Below the pieces are notes generated by a model. It was given only the letters and a program-made list of their open reading frames with translations, ran no database searches and was not told the origin of the DNA. From positions 45,950 through 109,949 of the forward strand of contig NZ_CCXI01000133.1 in the NCBI RefSeq assembly GCF_000820705.1: DNA of 64,000 nt, given 5' to 3'. A program made the position numbers and the translations under genes. The stretch is from Clostridium polynesiense (GTDB lineage: Bacteria > Bacillota > Clostridia > Clostridiales > Clostridiaceae). Positions 8,323 through 16,176 of this stretch are shown piece after piece (positions within the stretch are counted from its first letter, which is position 1; every line of letters starts with the position of its first letter).

Positions 8323-8772
8323 ATGAATCAACGCTTTTTAAATGATAAAAATATAAAAGCTGAAGAAAAGAGACTTTATGAAGAATATAAGCAAAAACTT
8401 GAAGCCCTAAAAAAAGTTAAAAAAGAAAAAGAAGCAGTGGGTCAGGTTTTTACTAAAGGTCTCCTTCCAATATATGTGCTTTATATTTTAAGTTTAGGCC
8501 CTACTAATGGTAATGATATATCCCATAAAATCGGAGAAAGAACGGAAGGCATGTGGGTACCCAGCACAGGGGGAATATACCCTCTTCTTAAAAAGTTTGA
8601 GAAATTTAACTGGGTTACGGGCCAATGGGATGATCCTGAGAAAAAGTTTCAAAAGATATATTCTTTAACCAGCGAAGGAAAACAGGAGTTTGAAAACAGA
8701 AAAGCTCTTCTTCAGACTAAAATAGAAGAAGCTCTAGAGGTTTTTAAGATAATATATAAGGATCTTTATTGA
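8323..8772 (+). CDS. PadR-family transcriptional regulator
   Basis: The product has 149 residues. After a charged helical N-terminus (~45 residues, rich in Lys/Glu) comes a PadR winged helix: GLLPIYVLYILSLGPTNGNDI, then STGGIYPLLKKFEKFNWVTG as recognition helix and wing, then IYSLTSEGKQEFENRK, with a C-terminal dimerisation helix. PadR proteins are usually ligand-responsive repressors of their own operon. The gene starts three nt after the degV stop with GAGGAA overlapping degV, so the two are translated from one message. The palindrome at 7392-7421 is the likely operator. Confidence 0.85.
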   Translation: MNQRFLNDKNIKAEEKRLYEEYKQKLEALKKVKKEKEAVGQVFTKGLLPIYVLYILSLGPTNGNDISHKIGERTEGMWVPSTGGIYPLLKKFEKFNWVTGQWDDPEKKFQKIYSLTSEGKQEFENRKALLQTKIEEALEVFKIIYKDLY

Positions 8773-8850
8773 TATATAATGAATATTTGTGCAATTTTTG
8801 GCTAACAATAGTTGTAATTATTTCACTTAATACGGAGGTGGATTTTTACA

Positions 8851-9057
8851 ATGAAGGGCAAGGTCACAGAAATGAATAAAACAGATGCTTTTATAACCTT
8901 TGGAGACGGTACAACTATGAATATATCTGTAAGCAGCCTTCCTCAGAATACAAGGATAGGAGACGATGTAAACATACCGTTTTCTACTCCTCCAGGAATT
9001 ACAAACTCTGCTGCCAGAGACAGAATGGTAAATAATAAAATAGTAGATTTTTTCTAG
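8851..9057 (+). CDS. Small conserved-looking protein of unknown function
   Basis: The product has 68 residues and no membrane segment. The sequence reads as a small beta-barrel: GKVTEMNKTDAFITFGDGTTMNISVSSL, then a turn and TRIGDDVNIPF. This resembles an OB or KOW-like fold that could bind RNA or another ligand, but I cannot assign a family. GGAGGTGG precedes the ATG. The gene sits alone between padR and the TPP riboswitch. The good ribosome binding site, codon usage like its neighbours and the patterned beta sequence support a real gene. Confidence 0.6.
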   Translation: MKGKVTEMNKTDAFITFGDGTTMNISVSSLPQNTRIGDDVNIPFSTPPGITNSAARDRMVNNKIVDFF

Positions 9058-9127
9058 CATAATGTTTTCAACTGATAGTATTCTCTTTAGTCTACATTAA
9101 ATACTTTTTTTATAGAAAATCCCTATA

Positions 9128-9156
9128 TTGATTTTAAATGATATAAATGCTAAAAT
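9128..9156 (+). promoter_or_regulatory. Promoter of the TPP riboswitch-thiT transcript
   Basis: TTGATT (9128-9133) and TAAAAT (9151-9156) are spaced by 17 bp, about 20 nt upstream of the riboswitch 5' end. Confidence 0.55.
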
Positions 9157-9171
9157 GTATGTATAAAATAA

Positions 9172-9263
9172 TAAGGTGTGCTAGGGGTGCCAGCGGCTGA
9201 GAGATGAGAAATCATTAACCCTTTTACCTGATCTGGATAGTACCAGCGTAGGGAAGCGTTATT
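9172..9263 (+). promoter_or_regulatory. TPP riboswitch (THI box)
   Basis: The conserved THI-box blocks are present in order: CTAGGGGTGCC, GGCTGAGAGATGAGA, AACCCTTTTACCTGATCTGG and TACCAGCGTAGGGAAG. The aptamer binds thiamine pyrophosphate. It is followed by a terminator, so excess TPP should stop transcription of thiT before the coding region. Confidence 0.96.
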
Positions 9264-9276
9264 TACTTGAATTAAT

Positions 9277-9313
9277 AGCCATATCCCTTACTTAAGGATA
9301 TGGCTTTTTTATT
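9277..9313 (+). terminator. Expression-platform terminator of the TPP riboswitch
   Basis: AGCCATATCC (9277-9286) pairs perfectly with GGATATGGCT (9296-9305) and is followed by a run of T. It lies between the aptamer and the thiT ribosome binding site, as expected for attenuation. Confidence 0.9.
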
Positions 9314-9353
9314 TTTCTGAAAACCAGCGCACCACAAGGAGGTTTATTAATAT

Positions 9354-10019
9354 ATGTTTCAAAGCTTTTCGGAAGCATTTCTAAAACTGCAGGAAATGTT
9401 TCAAGATATTCCAGGTAAACTATCAAGTATAATGGAGAGTCCAAGCACTATCATAACTTTGCTTGCTATCATAGTACTTATAGCTGTTTTGTTAAAAACC
9501 AAGAAGGTGAAATTTACCCCAAGACTTATGGCATTTATGGCCCTTACAGTAGCACTATCTACTGTTTTAGGAACTATAAGCGTATATAAAATGCCTCAGG
9601 GAGGAAGCGTCACCCTTGCAAGTATGGTGCCTATCCTCATGATTTCATTGATATACGGTCCTGAAGTTGGATTCTTAACAGGTTTCGTTTATGGATTGAT
9701 TAACTTAATAACTGGTCCTTTCATCATGCACCCTATTCAGGTTCTTTTAGATTATCCTCTTCCCTTTATGCTTTTGGGAGTAGCAGGATATTTTAAAAAT
9801 TCCTATGTAGGCTGTACCGTAGGAATCTTTGCAAGATTTATAAGCCATCTGTTATCCGGAGTGGTATTCTTTGCTGATTATGCAGGAGGACAGAATCCAT
9901 TAATCTATTCCATTATCTACAACGGAAGCTATCTTCTTCCTGAACTTATTATAACCCTAGCAGTATTTGCACTACTTCCAATAAAAAGGTTAAAGCACAT
10001 AGCAGTTTCTCCAAACTAA
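9354..10019 (+). CDS. thiT: Energy-coupled thiamine transporter S component ThiT
   Basis: This membrane protein captures thiamine for an ECF transporter. The 221-residue sequence has six predicted helices and the family's recognisable stretches: MPQGGSVTLASMVPI, LIYGPEVGFLTGFVYGLIN and DYPLPFMLLG, with the tryptophan/tyrosine-rich thiamine pocket partly in loop 1. An extra ~50-residue hydrophilic and hydrophobic N-terminal segment precedes the core. The gene follows a TPP riboswitch, which fits thiamine uptake. AAGGAGG lies before the ATG. The ATPase/EcfT module is not in this window. Confidence 0.93.
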   Translation: MFQSFSEAFLKLQEMFQDIPGKLSSIMESPSTIITLLAIIVLIAVLLKTKKVKFTPRLMAFMALTVALSTVLGTISVYKMPQGGSVTLASMVPILMISLIYGPEVGFLTGFVYGLINLITGPFIMHPIQVLLDYPLPFMLLGVAGYFKNSYVGCTVGIFARFISHLLSGVVFFADYAGGQNPLIYSIIYNGSYLLPELIITLAVFALLPIKRLKHIAVSPN

Positions 10020-10047
10020 CAGTCTATTCAAAAACCTAATAACAGTA

Positions 10048-10094
10048 ATAAAAAACCCTGGGAAGCCTAATTATTAACAGCTTATCCAGGGTTC
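10048..10094 (-). terminator. Terminator, mainly of the NhaC-type gene
   Basis: AACCCTGG (10054-10061) pairs with CCAGGGTT (10086-10093), with an inner AAGC/GCTT pair. Read on the minus strand it is followed by a T-run (GGGTTTTTTATT). It may also stop thiT transcription from the other side. Confidence 0.7.
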
Positions 10095-10172
10095 TTATAT
10101 TAATTAAAAATAATAATTTACCATCCCAATTATCTATTATCCTCTATACTCTTACTTCTCACTTCCGGTCTC

Positions 10173-11936
10173 TCAAGAAATAGCCTTTTCTTTTAACTCA
10201 CTCTTATATTTTTCTGCACTCTTTTCCACAGGCTTGCCTACTATTAATATAAATAATATCATCATTATTATTGAACCAGGAAGCACCAAATACACAGGAA
10301 CTCCAAGACCTACCGGTATATAACCAAAGAAAATTGTGATTGCTGCCACGGATAAAGAATAATAAATCTGTGTCTTGGTATGGTCTAAATGGTCACAGGC
10401 AGCTCCCATGGAGGACAATATTGTGGTATCAGATATTGGTGAGCAATGATCTCCAAATATTGCCCCTGTCAGTACCGCTCCTGCAGCCATTATTATATAG
10501 TTCATATCCGGTGATATGGCATGAGCAAGAGGTATTGTTAAGGGCATAAGTATTCCCATAGTGCCATAGGAGGTTCCTGTGGCAAAAGAAATAATAGATG
10601 CTAAAACAAATATTAATGTAGGTAGCAAAAATGGAGGAAGTACAAACTTTAAAATAGATACTAAGTAGCTTGCTGTACCAAGATCCTTTATAACTCCGCT
10701 TAAAGACCATGCAAGTATAAGTATAACTCCCGTTATCACTAAGGATTTCATCCCAGATATCCATGTATCTATAGCTTCGCTTAAGGTAAGTATTTTTTTG
10801 CTTACTGCCATTATTATAGCAACTATACTTGCAAGAAGAGCAGCCTGAAATAGTACTACTGAAGCATCCGAATTGCTAAAGGCCTGCTGAATTCCTCTCA
10901 AAGAATAAGGTGAAGCGGCGAAAGCTGCTTTTAAAATCTGGTCTTCTCCCGCCATTATAGCCTTGTATCCATTATAATAAAAGCCGGCAAAGGCACCTAA
11001 AATAAGCACGCCTATGGGAATTATTGCATTCCATACAGAAAGTTTAATACCCTCCTTTGCTTCAACATTTGTAGCCTCTTCGGATACCATAGGCTTAGCG
11101 CCATCTCTTAAAAGTTTTCCTGTAACCCTTGCCCTTACTTCAGCTTTATGCATAGGTCCGAATTCTCTAAGTAGTATAGCAGTTACAGGTATAAAAATAA
11201 GGATGAGTATGTTATAAAATCTGTAGGGAATAGTTTGAATAAATAGTCCAAAAGCATCAACTTCTTGTCCAAGGCTTGATGAAAAGGCATCCTTTATAAG
11301 ACTGAGCTCATATCCTATCCATGTTGAAATTATAGCTATCCCTGCAACAGGTGCTGCGGTAGCATCTATTATAAAGGAAAGCTTTTCTCTTGAAATCTTC
11401 ATCTTATCAGTAACCGGTCGCATTATGGGTCCAACTATAAGAGAGTTAGCATAGTCATCAAAAAATACCAAAAGCCCTAAAATCCAGGTAACAATTTGAG
11501 CGCTTACCGGTGTTTTAGCTTTTTTTGCAAGAGATTCAGCAATTGCTTTTGCTCCTCCCATCTTTGTAACCAGAGCTATTATCCCTCCAATGCTCATGCA
11601 CTGAAGTATTATACCGGCATTCCACGGATCGGACAAAGCACTTAGAACCCTTTGAGTAAAATCCAAAAAGGATTGAAAAATAGCCATAAATAAATTCTGC
11701 CCTTGAATTTGGATAAGGAAGGAACCGCTGAGAACTCCTATAAATAAAGATATGACAACATTTTTTGTTATAAAGGCAAGAATAATAGCTACCAGTGGAG
11801 GAATCAAGGTAAGAATACCTAATCTGCCTGCATTAACCTCGGCAGTATCCGCAGCTGCAGCAGCATAAGCTGCTACCTGAAATAAAAACAGCATTAATAC
11901 AACTAGTGATGGAATAAGTAATTTGTGTCTTTTCAT
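10173..11936 (-). CDS. NhaC-family Na+/H+ antiporter-like transporter, predicted lysine transporter
   Basis: The product is a 588-residue membrane protein with about 12-14 hydrophobic segments. It contains NhaC-superfamily stretches such as FFDDYANSLIVGPIMRPVTDKMKISREKLSFIIDATAAPVAG (residues ~145-190) and ATGTSYGTMGILMPLTIPLAHAI with GDHCSPISDTTILSSMGAACDHLDH near the end. The ATG at 11936 follows GGGGGAG; an in-frame upward extension to 12176 would run through the riboswitch and is rejected. NhaC-type genes under L-box control have been proposed to carry lysine, and the lysine riboswitch in front supports that here. Coupling to Na+ or H+ is likely but not shown. Confidence 0.85.
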   Translation of the reverse strand: MKRHKLLIPSLVVLMLFLFQVAAYAAAAADTAEVNAGRLGILTLIPPLVAIILAFITKNVVISLFIGVLSGSFLIQIQGQNLFMAIFQSFLDFTQRVLSALSDPWNAGIILQCMSIGGIIALVTKMGGAKAIAESLAKKAKTPVSAQIVTWILGLLVFFDDYANSLIVGPIMRPVTDKMKISREKLSFIIDATAAPVAGIAIISTWIGYELSLIKDAFSSSLGQEVDAFGLFIQTIPYRFYNILILIFIPVTAILLREFGPMHKAEVRARVTGKLLRDGAKPMVSEEATNVEAKEGIKLSVWNAIIPIGVLILGAFAGFYYNGYKAIMAGEDQILKAAFAASPYSLRGIQQAFSNSDASVVLFQAALLASIVAIIMAVSKKILTLSEAIDTWISGMKSLVITGVILILAWSLSGVIKDLGTASYLVSILKFVLPPFLLPTLIFVLASIISFATGTSYGTMGILMPLTIPLAHAISPDMNYIIMAAGAVLTGAIFGDHCSPISDTTILSSMGAACDHLDHTKTQIYYSLSVAAITIFFGYIPVGLGVPVYLVLPGSIIMMILFILIVGKPVEKSAEKYKSELKEKAIS

Positions 11937-12000
11937 TTTTTCTCCCCCTTGTCTTTGTGAATATCCAAGAGGCGTCAAGGTGAAAAGGCTGAATAAAACA

Positions 12001-12028
12001 AAAAAACTCTGGTAGCTTAATCCAGAGT
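12001..12028 (-). terminator. Expression-platform terminator of the lysine riboswitch
   Basis: On the minus strand ACTCTGG pairs with CCAGAGT and a run of T follows (arms 12022-12028 and 12006-12012). It lies between the aptamer and the ribosome binding site. Confidence 0.85.
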
Positions 12029-12051
12029 CTGCATTTTCACACATATTCCAG

Positions 12052-12221
12052 GATAGCTCTCCACAAATGTATATATTTGTGACAGTTACTATACATATTC
12101 TGTACAGAACCAGCATCATAGTAAGAAAGCATTTACTGTGACACTCCGACGAAATTTCCCTTTTTCTCCGCTTCATTGTGCTTACCTCTGCGAAGATACT
12201 TATAAAATCCGCACCTCTACC
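12052..12221 (-). promoter_or_regulatory. Lysine riboswitch (L box)
   Basis: Read on the minus strand the leader has the L-box blocks: GGTAGAGGTGCGGATTTT at its 5' end, an AAGTA segment, and AAAGGGAAATTTCGTCGGAG in the core, with a long P2-P4 architecture. P1 can form between GGTAG (12221-12217) and CTATC (12056-12052). It should bind lysine and promote the terminator downstream, lowering transporter expression when lysine is plentiful. Ends are approximate. Confidence 0.88.
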
Positions 12222-12305
12222 TCATAGCATTATATTCACGTATGCTATTCATTATAAATACATTACCAAAGATTGTCAATAACCAAAGATATAAATTTAA
12301 TTGAA

Positions 12306-12950
12306 TTATTTGTTACAGCATCCATCATAAAGTAGAGCGTCTATTCTTCCACTTAACACATCATAAATCTCTCCGCACTTCTTGTTTATGCTGTATACAA
12401 GTTTAATGGTATCCTCCAACCTGGACTCTTTTCTGAATACTATACATGAACTGGTAAGTATGTTAACTGAGGATGCTAGATCAATAGATACTATAGACAG
12501 CTGATTCAATATACTGAGCAGCGGCAATATGCAGTTTGTATAATACTCTCTTTCACAAAAGTCTAAATTTATCCTGCACAGCTCAGTTTTTATAGAATTT
12601 AAAGTTCTTAATAATATGTCGCTCTTCGATAGGGCATCATTTATCTCATCTAAGGTATTTTCCTGTACAACAGTACCAGAACCGGAGGTGCTTTCTGCAG
12701 CTCCGGTACTACCGCTTTCCGCTTCTGTACTCTTACTACTGCTGCTGGAATGCACTCCAACCTTAACGATATTATCTAAAAGCTCTTTAATGAGCTCAAG
12801 GTTTTCACCTGCTGACTTTATTATTTGATGAATATTAGGAATGTTATTGATGTTACTTATATCATTGATGTTATTTCCCTTTGGAATAGTATTATTTATT
12901 TCAGCCCTACTTTTATCTTCTTCTCCCAAACCTTCACTAACCTCCTCCAA
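12306..12950 (-). CDS. Hypothetical protein with Asn/Ile-rich and Ser-rich segments
   Basis: I do not recognise this 214-residue protein. It has three parts. Residues ~15-45 are low-complexity, rich in Asn and Ile (NNINDISNINNIPNIHQ). Residues ~65-100 are Ser/Gly/Thr/Glu-rich and probably disordered (VHSSSSSKSTEAESGSTGAA). The C-terminal ~110 residues are helical with several Cys (CREYY-like region, ITSSCIVF, and a CCNK end). No membrane segment is obvious. The first possible start is TTG at 12950, but GGAGGAGG lies just inside it, so translation may begin at a TTG at 12929. A 63-bp perfect palindrome lies immediately upstream. Confidence 0.5.
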   Translation of the reverse strand: MEEVSEGLGEEDKSRAEINNTIPKGNNINDISNINNIPNIHQIIKSAGENLELIKELLDNIVKVGVHSSSSSKSTEAESGSTGAAESTSGSGTVVQENTLDEINDALSKSDILLRTLNSIKTELCRINLDFCEREYYTNCILPLLSILNQLSIVSIDLASSVNILTSSCIVFRKESRLEDTIKLVYSINKKCGEIYDVLSGRIDALLYDGCCNK

Positions 12951-12963
12951 ATATCCCTGACAA

Positions 12964-13026
12964 ATAAAGTAAGCGCCCCAGGGGTAGTTCCATATAATGG
13001 AACTACCCCTGGGGCGCTTACTTTAT
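12964..13026. repeat. 63-bp perfect palindrome (30-bp arms)
   Basis: Arms of 30 bp at 12964-12993 and 12997-13026 are exact reverse complements around ATA. The arms contain GCGCCCCAGGGGTAGTTCC, which is GC-rich compared with the surroundings. As RNA or DNA it would fold into a very stable hairpin. It lies in the leader of the hypothetical gene at 12306-12950 and is not followed by a strong T run on either strand, so it does not look like an ordinary terminator. Confidence 0.85.
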
Positions 13027-13123
13027 ATGGTAACAATATATTATATCGCCGTAAAAGAAGATATATGACTTTTGAAGAGGGATAGGAATAATTAACAAAG
13101 CAGCTGATGGGTATAAAAAAACA

Positions 13124-13165
13124 AAAACTGCTGACTATTAATAACTATTAATAGTCAGCAGTTTT
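13124..13165. terminator. Terminator downstream of the ferredoxin gene
   Basis: AAAACTGCTGACTATTAA (13124-13141) pairs perfectly with its complement at 13148-13165. On the minus strand a T-rich run follows (complement of 13113-13127). It lies ~90 nt past the ferredoxin stop. Confidence 0.8.
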
Positions 13166-13252
13166 ATCTTAACCAGTAAATATCCTACTAAATAAAATAA
13201 TATATTTTGAAATATGATTAATTGTAGATGTATATATTATTTGCCAAAGATA

Positions 13253-13441
13253 TTATTCAACAGAAATGGCATTTACAGGACAGCTGCTTTCAGCTTCCTT
13301 TGCAGAATCTTCACTTCCTGATGGAACTTCATCCACAATTACACCTGCTTTGCCATCATCTTGCATGTCAAAAACTTCAGGGGAAATAGCAGGACAAAGT
13401 CCACAGCCTATACATGTATCCTTATCTACAATTGCTTTCAT
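13253..13441 (-). CDS. Single-cluster [4Fe-4S] ferredoxin
   Basis: This 62-residue electron carrier has the cluster ligands CIGCGLC (Cys10, 13, 16) and the distal Cys54 followed by PVNAI. This matches the short monocluster ferredoxins (Thermotoga/Bacillus Fer type), not the two-cluster clostridial ferredoxin. It is very acidic in the middle, as expected. AAAGGAGG precedes the ATG. It is followed by its own terminator and stands 64 nt downstream of the Mrp-type gene on the same strand, so both cotranscription and independent expression are possible. Its redox partner is not evident here. Confidence 0.93.
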   Translation of the reverse strand: MKAIVDKDTCIGCGLCPAISPEVFDMQDDGKAGVIVDEVPSGSEDSAKEAESSCPVNAISVE

Positions 13442-13505
13442 ACAAGGACCTCCTTTCGCTTTATAACATATTTATTATAACTCTATGGCATATTTTTATT
13501 CAGTA

Positions 13506-14348
13506 TTATCTTAAAATGCTGGATGCCAAAGTATCATAATCTGGATTAAGGGCCGCATAGCTTTCAGTTCTTCCTTCTTCAAGTGCTTCAGCTAGATCAA
13601 GATTTATTGGAAGCTCTGCCAAAAGCGGTATATCAAGATATGCAGCATGCTCCGCTGCAGATTTCTTGCTGAAAACTCTCATCTTTTCTCCACAACTGCC
13701 GCACTGGATATATGACATATTTTCTACTACGCCTTTTATTGGAATTGATAGTTTTTCAGCCATGGTTACCACTTTTTTAACTATCATAGATACCATGTCC
13801 TGAGGAGTTGAAACTATCACTACACTATTTATAGGAAAATTCTGCATTACTGTCAATGCTGTATCTCCTGTACCAGGAGGCATATCTACTAAAAGATAAT
13901 CTATTTCTCCCCAGACAGTATCTGTATACATCTGGTTCAATACGCCGTTTATTACAGGTCCTCTCCAAATTACAGGCTGATCCTCCACCTGAGTAAGTAG
14001 ATTCATGGAAATAACCTTTATTCCAAGCTCAGAAACTACAGGTTCAAACTTAAATTGAGTTCCTTTTTCGTCTAAAGGTATCATATCAGCTCTTTCATAG
14101 TTTATACCGAAAAACCTAGGCATAGAAGGCCCGGTGATATCAGCGTCTAACACCCCTACTTTGTAACCTGCTTTGCTTAGTTTAGAAGCAATTATTCCGG
14201 TAACCGTGGATTTCCCTACTCCGCCTTTACCGCTTATCACTCCTATTATATTTTTAATGGTGCCATATTTAGGCAGCATCTTACCACATTTGTCCTTGTT
14301 TTGTATAGAACATTTTGAACTGGAAGGACATGTTGAACAATTTCCCAT
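13506..14348 (-). CDS. Mrp/NBP35-family Fe-S carrier ATPase (ApbC-like)
   Basis: The product is a cytosolic P-loop protein of 280 residues that holds and transfers Fe-S clusters. It starts with a cysteine-rich N-terminus (MGNCSTCPSSSKC) typical of clostridial members. Then come the deviant Walker A GKGGVGKST (residues ~42-50), the DADITGPSMPRFFG switch, DMPPGTGDTALT and the C-terminal cluster-binding CGSCGEKM. The ATG at 14348 with AGAGGTGAT upstream is preferred to upstream in-frame starts, which would overlap the previous lipoprotein gene. It lies upstream of the ferredoxin gene, a sensible partner for an Fe-S maturation factor. Confidence 0.92.
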   Translation of the reverse strand: MGNCSTCPSSSKCSIQNKDKCGKMLPKYGTIKNIIGVISGKGGVGKSTVTGIIASKLSKAGYKVGVLDADITGPSMPRFFGINYERADMIPLDEKGTQFKFEPVVSELGIKVISMNLLTQVEDQPVIWRGPVINGVLNQMYTDTVWGEIDYLLVDMPPGTGDTALTVMQNFPINSVVIVSTPQDMVSMIVKKVVTMAEKLSIPIKGVVENMSYIQCGSCGEKMRVFSKKSAAEHAAYLDIPLLAELPINLDLAEALEEGRTESYAALNPDYDTLASSILR

Positions 14349-14364
14349 TCTATCACCTCTAGAT

Positions 14365-15195
14365 TTACCATTTTTCAGGTCTGGACTCGAATATCTGTAT
14401 GTTCCATTCTCTATTTTCATGCTTTCCAAGAACATAATATTTAAGTTCAGTACCTTCGCTTTTATCATACAATGTTATTATACTCTTATAAATTGAAGTT
14501 TTATAGCCCTGTGTTTTTACAGAAATTAAAATATCAAATTCTTCCTTATTATCTCCGGCAAGAACTGCACCCTTCATAGCATTGTTCAGATTATATTTAA
14601 AATCTTCTAGTTCCAGGGATAGTATATACTTTGCACTTTCTACATCATCTTTAAGGTTAACGCCAACACTTTTTGTTCCTGAGGGATTAAAGCTTTTTCC
14701 ATACAGATTTATAAATTTTAAAATAGAACCGTAGTATATATCATCAAAATCTCTGGGCTTTCTTAAGGTATACATATTTCTTATAATATCATTGTCCAGC
14801 CTCTTATTAACCCTATAAGATTTTTCCTCATTATAGAAGTTTCCTACGTCCTTAGTGTTAAGGCCGGCAACATAATTGAATTTGTGAATTTTATCTGAGG
14901 ACTCTTGGAATTCAAAGATGTAATCTGGATCTAAAGGTACATTTGACTCCACTTCCTTGCCTGTAGATAAAAGTCCATATAAATCCCTTATGGTGCTTTT
15001 ATCCGTAACCACAAACCTAAAGCCGCTGTCCCTGGTGCTTTGTATTACTATTTTTTCTACTTTTCCCTGCTTTATATACTCAAAATCGTTGTTTTTCAGT
15101 TTTAACCATACCCTTGCTTTATCTATGGTGTCACAGCCGCTAAGTATAAGGGCCACAAGCATAATGGATAACAAAAATAGTTTATTTTTCTTCAA
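14365..15195 (-). CDS. Lipoprotein of unknown function
   Basis: The product has 276 residues. A lipoprotein signal peptide ends in the lipobox LSGC (Cys21), so the mature protein is tethered to the outer face of the membrane. The rest is a mixed alpha/beta domain of no family I recognise, with a repeated strand pattern (IVIQSTRDSGFRFVVTDK; IYKSIITLYDKSEGTELKYYVL). Its gene starts inside the 3' end of lgt (overlap of 14 nt, 15182-15195), so it is translationally coupled to the enzyme that will lipidate it. AGCG-type ribosome binding signals are weak, which fits coupling. Confidence 0.75.
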   Translation of the reverse strand: MKKNKLFLLSIMLVALILSGCDTIDKARVWLKLKNNDFEYIKQGKVEKIVIQSTRDSGFRFVVTDKSTIRDLYGLLSTGKEVESNVPLDPDYIFEFQESSDKIHKFNYVAGLNTKDVGNFYNEEKSYRVNKRLDNDIIRNMYTLRKPRDFDDIYYGSILKFINLYGKSFNPSGTKSVGVNLKDDVESAKYILSLELEDFKYNLNNAMKGAVLAGDNKEEFDILISVKTQGYKTSIYKSIITLYDKSEGTELKYYVLGKHENREWNIQIFESRPEKW

Positions 15196-15955
15196 CGCTT
15201 AATTCGCTCCCTTTATTTCTGGTAATATAAAATACTATTATTCCTAATAATAATGTAAATATGGCAATAAATTGAGATGTTGAGAAGACACCTACGCTTC
15301 CTCTAGGATCATTCCTTATTATTTCTATCAAAAATCTTCCTATACTGTAAATGATTAAGTATAGCGAAAAGGTTCTTCCTTTTCTTTCCTTCTTATTATC
15401 ATACCATAAAAGAAAAAAAGCCAAAAGAAAATTAAAAACAGAAGAATATATCTGGGTGGGGTGAAGATGTATCCCCGCTGGAGCAAAGCCTCCTGCCGGA
15501 AATTCACAACTTAAAGGTGAATTTGTAGGCGCCCCATAGCAGCAGCCTGCAAAAAAGCATCCAATCCTGCCGAATCCCTGCCCTATAGCTACACTGGGTA
15601 CAGCAAGGTCAAGGATTTTATATATATTCCAATGTTTTGTTCTGCAGTATAAATAAACTGCAATTCCACCGCCCATAATAGCTCCGTATATTACAAAACC
15701 TTCACCAAAATTTTTAATAATCATTGAAGGATTCTGAAGCACTGCTTTGTAATCTGTAATTATATAAAGCAGCTTTCCTCCTAATATTCCGCCTGCAACA
15801 GCTAATAAAGCCATATTCAAAATATTATCCTCATTATAGCCTCTTTTCTTAGCCCTATAGTTTAACAATAATATTCCTGAGATTATTCCTAAAGCTATCA
15901 TTAATCCATATCCGTATACTTCAATGCCAAAAATCCTAAATAATACTGGTCTCAT
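15182..15955 (-). CDS. lgt: Prolipoprotein diacylglyceryl transferase
   Basis: Lgt moves a diacylglyceryl group from phosphatidylglycerol to the lipobox cysteine of prolipoproteins in the cytoplasmic membrane. The 257-residue protein has about seven membrane helices and the signature region GQGFGRIGCFFAGCCYGAPT (residues ~125-145) with the essential Arg. HPTQIYSS and the late SIGRFLIEIIRND with the second essential Arg are also present. The start is ATG at 15955 with a weak upstream site. The next gene overlaps its end and encodes a lipoprotein. Confidence 0.96.
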   Translation of the reverse strand: MRPVLFRIFGIEVYGYGLMIALGIISGILLLNYRAKKRGYNEDNILNMALLAVAGGILGGKLLYIITDYKAVLQNPSMIIKNFGEGFVIYGAIMGGGIAVYLYCRTKHWNIYKILDLAVPSVAIGQGFGRIGCFFAGCCYGAPTNSPLSCEFPAGGFAPAGIHLHPTQIYSSVFNFLLAFFLLWYDNKKERKGRTFSLYLIIYSIGRFLIEIIRNDPRGSVGVFSTSQFIAIFTLLLGIIVFYITRNKGSELSVEEK

Positions 15956-15986
15956 AATATACTCCGCCTCACCTTAATTTTTAGAG

Positions 15987-16041
15987 TTTGTCTTCTGAAG
16001 TTTGTCAGGTGCCTGGCACCTGACAAACTTCAGAAGACAAA
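15987..16041. repeat. 55-bp perfect palindrome with GTGCCTGGCAC core
   Basis: Arms of 27 bp (15987-16013 and 16015-16041) are exact reverse complements around one T. The centre reads GGTGCCTGGCACC. Short palindromes with this core recur in Firmicute genomes and behave like REP-type elements. It sits in the gap upstream of lgt. A related half-copy is at 46519-46532. Confidence 0.85.
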
Positions 16042-16176
16042 ATGAATCTGACAAAAAAAAGAAGCTTAAGCCTCTTTTATTTAATCTGTTTATTTTAATC
16101 AGTCATATTAAATTATAATACTTAAAAAATCATTAAGCAACCTTACGAAGTATGCAGTTTTTGAAGAAATTCTGAT

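Noticed and set aside
11937..12176. N-terminal extension of the NhaC-type protein
   Set aside because: It would be read from the lysine riboswitch and its terminator. The ATG at 11936 has its own GGGGGAG.
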